Both the position numbers and the translations under genes were made by a program. DNA of 64,000 bases, taken from the NCBI GenBank assembly GCA_000741495.1, contig JGZV01000001.1:372001-436000 (forward strand). Direction: 5' to 3'. Below the pieces are notes generated by a model that saw only the letters and a program-made list of their open reading frames with translations, ran no database searches and was not told the origin of the DNA. Positions 57,601-64,000 of the stretch are shown piece after piece (the first letter of the stretch is position 1; the number at the start of each line of letters is the position of its first letter). This stretch comes from Bifidobacterium thermophilum (GTDB lineage Bacteria > Actinomycetota > Actinomycetes > Actinomycetales > Bifidobacteriaceae).

Positions 57601-59399
57601 TTCGTGGCCTCTTTCTTGGTGGTGTCATCGTAGATGCGGACGTATCCCTTACCGTTGCCGCCGTATGCCACGCTGACTTTCGCCTGGATGGTTGACGCTT
57701 TGATGCGCAGTTCCGGACCGGTCACGATATCGGTGGGTGAATCATCAAAGTCATCGAAATCCTCGAAATCCTCGTCATCGTCATCGTCATCCGTGTCCGC
57801 GTCGTCATCTGCGCTATTGTCTTTCACTTTGCCGGAATCCTTTGTCTTTGCGGGCGGATTGGCGACATGGCCTTCCTGATTCAGCGACGCATCGTAGCCG
57901 AAGTACACGCCGGCATCGGCGCCCACCTGGGCGAACGTCGAATCGTACAGCAGGTATTCCCCGCCGATGCTGTAGCGCTGGAATCCTCCCATCGTCTCAA
58001 ACGCATACGTGCAATACTTCGGCAGTTTCACCTGCACTTGCACGTTGCTCGCGACCATCCGATACGTGCCGGTCGGACAGTACGACAAGTACTGATGCTC
58101 AATATCAGTCATCTTGTGCGTGCCATACCGTTTGCCGTAGTCGCTCAAATCGATGGTCACCTTGTCGTCGGAATAGCTGTCGCCGACAAAATAGACGCCA
58201 TCGGTCAGCTGTTTGAGTGTCGCCTTGTCCGCGCTCAACGTCATCGAACCATTGACATCAACCCGCTCATAGTGTTCCGCTTGCCGGTTGATATCAGCCA
58301 GGCAGTAACCGGTCGCTCCCGCGGTGAACATCATGACCATCGCGATGAACGCGGACAGCCACACCAGCGGATGCAAGCCGCCTGTCCTGCGCCCACGGAT
58401 ACCCAGAATGACCAGCAGCGCGCCGAGTGCAACGCACACACATCCGATCCAGCCGGTCGCCGAAGCAACCATGCTCACCAGCTGAGGCTCACCATGATTG
58501 CGGTTCATATACCAGAACACCATGAGCGCCGCGGACAGCAACACCAGACCGAATGAAGCGAGAACGACCAGCGGTCCGGCAGGCTTGCGTCTCGCACGCA
58601 CCACACGGGGCTGGGCGGGCGCTATCGGACGGGAGGAAGGCATCTCACCGTACCCGTTGTATTGCGGGTATGGTGACGGCTGCGCCGGCCGGGAAACCGG
58701 CTGCGGGCGGACAGGATTGCCCGGCATGGGGGCACCCGGCGTCGGCATGGGGGCCGCCATCGGACGTTGCCGCCGGCCACGATACGACGTCGCGTTGAAC
58801 ATCACCAATACCAACGCGAACGCGAACAGCATCACCATGGCGGTGATATCCCACCGCCAACGTTCACTCATCAGCCAAGACATCGCCACACTGGCGACAC
58901 AGAGCATGGCGATCGGGGCGAACACCCACTGCCAGCCGTCGCCGCCGTGCAGCACATCTTCGGCGATGATATGCCCGTCGGCGCTGTCCGGCATCAGCAG
59001 CCATGCGAACACGTACGCGTATATGCCGAATCCTCCGCAGAACGCGAGCACAATCGCGATGGCACGGACCAGCGCAGGACTCCAACCCAGCCGGTGGGCG
59101 ATACCAGCGCACACGCCGCCGATATACCGGTCATCGGTACGAACCAGATCACTGCGCCTGATCCAACCGAAAAACACGTCACGCCCGTCACGCTGATGCC
59201 GGTTGCGCGGCTCGGCCGGCTCGGACGAATACCATCCCGGCTGACCATTGGCCGTATTGTCATACTGATGTTGGCGATAGTCTTGCCCCGCACCGTTGGC
59301 ACGCCCATCGGCGGGCTGCTGCGCCGACCGATTCGCGGCATCACCGCCGGACGGCTGGCCGGGCGTCGGCTTGTCTGATTGATCAACTGTATTGCTCAT
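57597..59399 (-). CDS. PspC-domain membrane protein
   Basis: 600 residues: a disordered Q/G-rich start, a PspC domain (RTDDRYIGGVCAGIAHRLGWSPALVRAIAIVLAF...YVFAWLLMP), six or more helices, and an outer domain of about 240 residues ending in an Asp-rich run (residues about 545-565) and a short beta region. PspC proteins sense envelope damage. ATG 59399 is preferred over GTG 59423. It is divergent from the kinase that carries its own PspC domain, the LiaF-like arrangement. Confidence 0.87.
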   Translation of the reverse strand: MSNTVDQSDKPTPGQPSGGDAANRSAQQPADGRANGAGQDYRQHQYDNTANGQPGWYSSEPAEPRNRHQRDGRDVFFGWIRRSDLVRTDDRYIGGVCAGIAHRLGWSPALVRAIAIVLAFCGGFGIYAYVFAWLLMPDSADGHIIAEDVLHGGDGWQWVFAPIAMLCVASVAMSWLMSERWRWDITAMVMLFAFALVLVMFNATSYRGRRQRPMAAPMPTPGAPMPGNPVRPQPVSRPAQPSPYPQYNGYGEMPSSRPIAPAQPRVVRARRKPAGPLVVLASFGLVLLSAALMVFWYMNRNHGEPQLVSMVASATGWIGCVCVALGALLVILGIRGRRTGGLHPLVWLSAFIAMVMMFTAGATGYCLADINRQAEHYERVDVNGSMTLSADKATLKQLTDGVYFVGDSYSDDKVTIDLSDYGKRYGTHKMTDIEHQYLSYCPTGTYRMVASNVQVQVKLPKYCTYAFETMGGFQRYSIGGEYLLYDSTFAQVGADAGVYFGYDASLNQEGHVANPPAKTKDSGKVKDNSADDDADTDDDDDDEDFEDFDDFDDSPTDIVTGPELRIKASTIQAKVSVAYGGNGKGYVRIYDDTTKKEATK

Positions 59400-59433
59400 G
59401 CTTCCATTACAGCAATCCTCCACCGCCGAACGT

Positions 59434-59468
59434 ATCGGGGAAACACCCGATTTATCCCTGAAAACAGG
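59434..59468. promoter_or_regulatory. operator-like inverted repeats in the divergent PspC promoter region
   Basis: ATCGGG-N6-CCCGAT (59434-59451) and CCTG-AAAA-CAGG (59457-59468) lie in the 113-nt gap between the two start codons. They are candidate sites for the adjacent LuxR-type regulator. The start regions themselves are inverted copies of AATGGAAGCATGA. Confidence 0.55.
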
Positions 59469-59512
59469 CTATGAACCCCCATCACCCATCTTCAGGGGCG
59501 CACAATGGAAGC

Positions 59513-61096
59513 ATGACATCTGCATCGAACGGGCCGCAACTGCCGCCCACAGCCCGGCCGACAGACACCCGGCCGTATGGTGTCGCCGCGCCGCTCGCCC
59601 CCGCGAAACTGCCATTGTTCAGACCGACATACGGCAGGATGCTCTGCGGGGTCTGCCGTGGCATCAGCCTGCATCTGGGCGTATCCGTATGGCTGGTGCG
59701 GCTCGTGTTCATCATCACCTCGTTCATTTTCGGCGCCGGCATCATCGCTTACATCTTCCTATGGCTGACCATACCGGTCGGCGATCCCGTACTCGAAGCG
59801 CAACGGCTACGCCCCGTCAATCAAATCCCCCCTAGCGAAAGGCAACGCCCCCCTATCCTGCGCAGCCGGCAACGCCCCCGGCTTCCTACAGGCAACCCGC
59901 CGCCCCGCACGCCGGCGACACAACCGGGCAAACCGGCGCCATCCAGCCGGCAGCGTCCAGACAAAGCACCGATGCCGGCACAGCAACACCGCACAACGCA
60001 GCGGCATCGCCAAGCCTTCACACACCAGGCGCAACCAACGCCGACAACCCCCGATATGGAACCATCCAGCGAAAGCCTGATGGACGCCATCCGGCGCGCG
60101 CCCAAACCCGCCATCATCGCTTTGGCGGGCATCATCATGCTCATCATCAGCATCATCATGCTGCGTACGGGAGAAACCACCATGATCCTGCCAGCCATGA
60201 TGACTGTCAGCGGCGTGCTCATCGCATGGCTACGATTCAACGAGCAGGGCAGCCAATGGCCGACCACCATCCTGGGTCTTGCCATCCTCGTCGCCGCATA
60301 CTGCGTGGCGATCCTCCTGCAACCCGACGCCCCGCATCCACACAGCACCATCATGCTCGCCGGCATCATCATGCTCATCGCCGTCGCACTCGCCGTCATC
60401 CCATGGATTATGTCACTGACACGGTCGTTAAGCACCGAACGCGCACTGAAAGAACGCGAAGAGGAACGCGCGGACATGACCGCGCACCTGCATGACGGCG
60501 TATTGCAAACGCTTGCACTCATCCAATTGCACAACACCGAGCCGCAAACCGTGTTCACGCTCGCCCGACAGCAAGAACGCGAACTGCGCAACTGGTTGTA
60601 TCAGGAACGCACGCCGCCCGACAAATCCGTAAGCACCGGCATCACAGACATCGCCGCCGAAGTCGAAGACGAGTCAGGCAAAGCGATCGAGGTGGTGACC
60701 GTCGGCGACGCGCAGCCATGCACCCAGACCGATGCGCTGCTGAACGCCACCCGTCAGGCGTTGGTCAACGCGGTCACGCACGGTGGAGAGCCGATTTCCG
60801 TGTACTGTGAAGCCGGAACGCACACGGTTGACGTCTATGTGCGCGACCACGGCAACGGTTTCGATGTAAACGCCATACCCGAAGGACGGCTCGGTATCCG
60901 CGAATCCATCGTCGGGCGTATCAAACGGCGCGGCGGAACGGTGCAGATTGTGTCCCGACCGCATTGGGGCACCGAGGTACGCATGCACATGCCCATCGGC
61001 GGCACGGCGAATTCCGCCGGCACGCGCACACATATCATGGACAACGCGGGAAACAGCCAGCACGAACCATCAGGAACAGGAACCGAGGAGCAATGA
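59513..61096 (+). CDS. PspC-domain sensor histidine kinase (LiaS-like)
   Basis: 527 residues: a PspC domain near residues 30-95 (GRMLCGVCRGISLHLGVSVWLVRLVF), a Pro-rich linker, four membrane helices, then a HisKA_3 domain with the phospho-acceptor His in MTAHLHDGVLQTLALIQLH and a HATPase with ATRQALVNAVTHGG, VRDHGNGFD and GRLGIRESIVGRI. It senses envelope state and phosphorylates the next gene product. ATG 59513 is preferred over 59471. It overlaps the regulator by 4 nt (ATGA). Confidence 0.9.
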   Translation: MTSASNGPQLPPTARPTDTRPYGVAAPLAPAKLPLFRPTYGRMLCGVCRGISLHLGVSVWLVRLVFIITSFIFGAGIIAYIFLWLTIPVGDPVLEAQRLRPVNQIPPSERQRPPILRSRQRPRLPTGNPPPRTPATQPGKPAPSSRQRPDKAPMPAQQHRTTQRHRQAFTHQAQPTPTTPDMEPSSESLMDAIRRAPKPAIIALAGIIMLIISIIMLRTGETTMILPAMMTVSGVLIAWLRFNEQGSQWPTTILGLAILVAAYCVAILLQPDAPHPHSTIMLAGIIMLIAVALAVIPWIMSLTRSLSTERALKEREEERADMTAHLHDGVLQTLALIQLHNTEPQTVFTLARQQERELRNWLYQERTPPDKSVSTGITDIAAEVEDESGKAIEVVTVGDAQPCTQTDALLNATRQALVNAVTHGGEPISVYCEAGTHTVDVYVRDHGNGFDVNAIPEGRLGIRESIVGRIKRRGGTVQIVSRPHWGTEVRMHMPIGGTANSAGTRTHIMDNAGNSQHEPSGTGTEEQ

Positions 61097-61785
61097 GCAC
61101 CAGCGGCAACACCACCACGACGGACACACACGACATTCGCATCGCCGTCGTCGACGACCATGAAATGTTCCGGGCAGGTGTCATCGCCACCCTGCAACCG
61201 ACCTTCGATATCGTCGGCCAGGCCGGCGATGTAGACGGGGCGGTCACCATGATCGAAGCCACCAAACCGGATGTCGTCCTGCTGGACGTACACGTCCCCG
61301 GCGGCGCCGGAGGTGGCGGCACAGAAATCCTCACCCGCTCACACCCGCTCTCCCCTGCCTCCGTATTCCTGGCATTAAGTGTCTCCGACTCCCCACAAGA
61401 CGTCGGCTCAGTGATCCGGGCCGGCGCTCGCGGATACGTGACCAAAACCATTACCGGAGACGACCTGATCAGCTCCATCAAACAAGTACATGAAGGCTAC
61501 GCCGTATTCTCCCCCAAGCTCGCCGGATTTGTACTGTCAGCCTTCCAAAACGGCGGTATCGCGCCGGAAGGCGAAATCCACGACGACGAGCTCGACAGGC
61601 TGTCCGCCCGCGAGCAGGAAGTCATGCGGCTGATCGCCCGCGGATACACATACAAGGAAGTCGCCGCCGAACTGTTCATCTCGGTGAAAACCGTGGAAAC
61701 CCACGTCAGCGCGGTGCTACGCAAACTCCAACTGTCCAACCGGACCGAACTGACGCGTTGGGCGGCCGACCGACGGATCGTGTAG
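61093..61785 (+). CDS. LuxR/NarL-family response regulator
   Basis: 230 residues. Receiver: IRIAVVDDHEMFRAGV, phospho-acceptor Asp in DVVLLDVHVPGGAGGGG, Lys in GYVTKTITGDDL. HTH: LSAREQEVMRLIARGYTYKEVAAELFISVKTVETHVSAVLRKL. The Gly-rich insert after the Asp is slightly long. Coupled to the kinase and likely to act on the divergent promoter at 59400-59512. Confidence 0.93.
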   Translation: MSTSGNTTTTDTHDIRIAVVDDHEMFRAGVIATLQPTFDIVGQAGDVDGAVTMIEATKPDVVLLDVHVPGGAGGGGTEILTRSHPLSPASVFLALSVSDSPQDVGSVIRAGARGYVTKTITGDDLISSIKQVHEGYAVFSPKLAGFVLSAFQNGGIAPEGEIHDDELDRLSAREQEVMRLIARGYTYKEVAAELFISVKTVETHVSAVLRKLQLSNRTELTRWAADRRIV

Positions 61786-61796
61786 GCGGCGTACCG

Positions 61797-62492
61797 TCAC
61801 GACAAGCCAAGCACCGCACGCGCTTGGGCGGCGGACCGGAACGTCACGCCACGCAGGCCGGTGATTCTCGCCCCACGCGTATTGCGTAGATTGTCATCAA
61901 AGAACACAGTGGAGCGCGGTGCAACAGCGAACCGGTCAATCGCACGAAGATACAGGGCGGGATCAGGCTTGAGCAGACGCTCCTGCGACGAGACGATGGT
62001 GTCTTGCAATCGGCTGAATACCGAGAATCTGGCGTGAGCGATATCAACCGCTTCAGTTGTGAAATTCGTCAACCCCCATACCCGTACGCCGGCTTCTTGC
62101 AGGTCACCGACCAGTTGATCCATACCGTCAAGCACGCCGAAAATGGCACGCTCCTCATGCTCAAGCCACATGCGCAGCACCCACGTGACCGCCGGGCCAT
62201 GATGCCGCCCGTACGCGGCAAGCACCTCACGTGCCGGCACGCCGGAATCCAGCAGACGGTCGATGAAATCAAAACCCCACTCGTCGGCGGGGTCAAAGAA
62301 CATGTCAATCACGCCCTGTGGATACAGCCCCTCGAGCGCACGCCACGGGCGCCAATCAAGCAGGACATCGCAATAGTCGAAGATGACATCGGTGATCGGG
62401 CCGCCGTGCGGGGCGATCAAGGTCTGTGAGGGTTCGAATGGCGTCTGTTGATTGCTGTCGCTGCCGGTGTTCTCGTGATTACGCTCGCTCAT
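61797..62492 (-). CDS. HAD-family hydrolase (YihX/2-haloacid type)
   Basis: 231 residues, HAD subfamily IA: ITDVIFDYCDVLLDW (motif I with the nucleophile Asp), VWGLTNFTTEAVDIAHARF (motif II), LLKPDPALYLRAI (Lys, motif III), VFFDDNLRNTRGARITGLRGV (motif IV). Position +2 of motif I is Cys, where phosphatases usually have Asp or Gly. It is probably a sugar-phosphate phosphatase; the substrate is not known. Confidence 0.85.
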   Translation of the reverse strand: MSERNHENTGSDSNQQTPFEPSQTLIAPHGGPITDVIFDYCDVLLDWRPWRALEGLYPQGVIDMFFDPADEWGFDFIDRLLDSGVPAREVLAAYGRHHGPAVTWVLRMWLEHEERAIFGVLDGMDQLVGDLQEAGVRVWGLTNFTTEAVDIAHARFSVFSRLQDTIVSSQERLLKPDPALYLRAIDRFAVAPRSTVFFDDNLRNTRGARITGLRGVTFRSAAQARAVLGLS

Positions 62493-62830
62493 GACTCATA
62501 TTGTCTCGCATGGCGGTGTCAATTGCTGCGGCCGGGCCGGCTGGTGGTGGTTCGACCGGGCAGACCGGCGCCGAATCGGTCTGCACCAACGCTGCTCTCT
62601 CTCCCCGCCAACCACAACCGCACCGTTCACCATCAACACCACAACTGTCCAGAAATAGTGACGAAACCGTCCACATCTCAGTGAGCACAAATCGCACCGG
62701 ACGACAAGGCAGGATGTGACGCCGGGCATCGAGCCGGGTCGCGTGTTCTTGGCAGTCGCGGCGGCATCGTCCGGCCAAGCGACGCCATCAAGCGGTGAAA
62801 TCCCGGGCCGCGGCCCGAATTCGAATTCCA

Positions 62831-63109
62831 AATATCTCGCGGAGAATGCCAAAATCACCGAGATATTGAGAAGAACATCGTAATATCTCTTTTGCGGAAG
62901 CGTGATTTGCGGATTTATTGAGATTTCGCGCCCTACAACACAAGTGATCAATGGTCACGAATCGTTGATATTCCAATCTTTTGATGGACTGATGATAGTG
63001 TTCGGCACGTCTTGGATTCCCAAAATCTCATCCAATTGGTCATCGAACGGGAGATTTTCAGACTTTTCTCTCATCATCTTGCAAAATCACGGCTCGAACG
63101 GGAGATATT
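62831..63109 (+). repeat. structured intergenic element with AATATCTC/GAGATATT words
   Basis: In the 1,285-bp gap before tRNA-Ser. AATATCTC at 62831 and 62882 (51 nt apart) is inverted relative to GAGATATT at 63102 and GAGATTTT at 63051 (51 nt apart), the same nested 51-nt layout as the elements at 28.5 and 49.6 kb. GGATTCCC followed by AAAATCTC (63014-63029) and GAGAAGAACATCG resemble blocks of those elements. TCGAACGGGAGAT occurs twice, 51 nt apart. 62493-62830 shows nothing recognisable. Confidence 0.6.
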
Positions 63110-63344
63110 GAGAATCCGGCACAGAGAATCGAGACCAATATCCGAGCCGTGCCGCCTCGTTGTAAGCGCCGGGCTGCGATCCAACATGTGTGTCCGAAAT
63201 CAGATGTGAGGAGTTGCACTATCGGGCGCGCCGCGGTCTCGAAATCCTCTGACCGGCGTTTTCGAGACGAACCGGGATGTGTGTGTAACACTCGCGCGGA
63301 ACCACAGCAACGCAAGGTGTATTGACGCTTCGAATGTGCCGCAC

Positions 63345-63519
63345 CGCGTATGCCCCGGCATACGTTGCGCGCCGGATGGAAGATGCTCTGACCTGCCCAG
63401 GCGCGGTAATGTCGAGTTGCGTATGTCGCGGCACACGCAAATCCCGGAACACCGCCCAGCGCTGCCACTTTCCGACCTTTCCGACGAGATCTGTTCAGCC
63501 GCGCATGCCATGGCATACG
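63345..63519. repeat. three 20-bp palindromes at 73- and 82-nt spacing
   Basis: 7-6-7 palindromes start at 63345, 63418 and 63500: GCGTATGCCCCGGCATACGT, GCGTATGTCGCGGCACACGC and GCGCATGCCATGGCATACGC. The first linker has CGGATGGAAGATG, like the 47.2-kb array. A separate inverted repeat (GTCTCGAAA/TTTTCGAGAC) lies at about 63234-63270. No coding region was accepted in this gap. Confidence 0.7.
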
Positions 63520-63749
63520 CAGGATGCGCATAGAGACCGGAACAATGGCACAGACTCCCACCACACCACCATCAGACACGCATGATTGTCTATCCGCCAA
63601 TGCTTTCGGCGGTTTTCGTACTACCCCAAATACCACTTAGCAACAGGAAAATCACCCTTCAAGACCATCGATAACCCCACATCGAAAAATTGGCGCGGCA
63701 CGCCGTGAAATCGTTGGAACCATGCGGTTTTCGGCTTGATAACAAGAAA

Positions 63750-63772
63750 CCCCGCGGGTGGAACCCACGGGG
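63750..63772 (-). terminator. tRNA-Ser terminator
   Basis: CCCCGTGGG/CCCGCGGGG hairpin followed on the minus strand by TTTCTTGTT. Confidence 0.85.
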
Positions 63773-63777
63773 CATTG

Positions 63778-63862
63778 CGGACAGAGCGAGATTCGAACTC
63801 GCGGTGGCTTGCACCACAACGGTTTTCAAGACCGTCTCCATAGACCGCTCGGACACCTGTCC
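63778..63862 (-). tRNA. tRNA-Ser (TGA)
   Basis: 85 nt with a class II variable arm: acceptor GGACAGG/TCTGTCC, anticodon stem-loop ACGGTCTTGAAAACCGT with TGA, variable arm TGGTGCAAGCCACC, T-arm CGAGTTCGAATCTCG, discriminator G. Confidence 0.97.
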
Positions 63863-63958
63863 ATGCGTTTGCACGCACAATCGATAAGTCTACCACGAGG
63901 TGTGCCCCCCGCATCGGCTCATCGCTGCCAGCGTGCAAACGTAAGGTGATGGAAAGGC

Positions 63959-64000
63959 TCAGGCCTCCCACTTGCGAGGCTCGATGACCTCCTTGCCACC
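63959..64000 (-). CDS. serS: C-terminal end of a gene, probably seryl-tRNA synthetase
   Basis: The last 13 codons read GGKEVIEPRKWEA before TGA at 63959-63961. The ending fits SerRS C-termini (...GGxEVIxP) and the gene lies directly upstream of tRNA-Ser, but only 13 residues are visible, so the assignment is an inference. Confidence 0.45.
   Translation of the reverse strand, partial: GGKEVIEPRKWEA

Noticed and set aside
62493-62830. A small stable RNA such as SRP or 6S RNA
   Set aside because: None of the conserved loop sequences of those RNAs could be found.
63058-63636. A 192-codon frame in the long gap before tRNA-Ser
   Set aside because: Composition is rich in Arg, Cys and His with no domain or ribosome site, and it crosses the palindrome array.

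Overview
The window looks like chromosomal DNA of a Bifidobacterium-type actinobacterium. Base composition is high-GC, the tRNA genes do not encode CCA, and several blocks are typical of the group: tilS-hpt-ftsH-folBK-DUF3180, a PspC membrane protein facing a PspC-histidine kinase/LuxR regulator pair, phoU beside a SenX3-like kinase, and serC beside cell-wall hydrolases. No insertion sequence, prophage or CRISPR array was seen. Most genes are housekeeping. The unusual material lies in the long gaps and in a few eroding genes.

Layout. 1-12.5 kb: a PLD-nuclease/helicase/DUF3427 protein cut by the window edge, a TPP-riboswitch-controlled tenA, a flavin-binding NimA-like gene with two copies of a palindromic operator, a 135-bp tandem repeat, a SNF2 helicase with a SWIM finger, a DEAD-box RNA helicase and a TauE/SafE exporter. 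12.5-31 kb: ettA, tesB, DUF3180, a folB-folK fusion that has lost key residues, ftsH, hpt, tilS, a PBP4-type peptidase, two GT2 glycosyltransferases, an AI-2E-type exporter, fucO, tRNA-Phe, tRNA-Asp and a DUF4190-like membrane protein. 30-47 kb: a GH13 alpha-glucosidase, trmB, tRNA-Glu, a low-Mr tyrosine phosphatase, folA, a frameshifted thyA, an OsmC-like protein, a tandem universal stress protein, NlpC/P60 and CHAP secreted hydrolases, serC, manA, a SenX3-like kinase without the phospho-acceptor His, phoU, gpmA and menA. 47-64 kb: lysS, tRNA-Pro, a DUF2207-like membrane gene broken at three C-runs, a TPR-DUF4037/DUF4125 pair, an alpha/beta hydrolase, the PspC envelope-stress locus, a HAD phosphatase, tRNA-Ser and the last codons of a gene that is probably serS.

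Two themes connect the parts. First, folate and thymidylate metabolism looks eroded: folE and folP are missing from their usual place between ftsH and folBK, folBK lacks catalytic residues, and thyA carries a one-base frameshift, while folA is intact. Second, at least seven intergenic gaps hold structured repeats. Three (12.7, 47.2 and 63.4 kb) carry three 20-bp 7-6-7 palindromes about 73 nt apart, with a different palindrome word at each locus. Two (28.5 and 49.6 kb) are homologous copies of an element of about 240 bp built from GGGAG/CTCCC hairpins with fixed 51- and 36-nt offsets; a gap at 62.8-63.1 kb looks like a diverged relative. One (5.25-5.64 kb) is a 135-bp tandem repeat. These intergenic elements are the best candidates for something undescribed.
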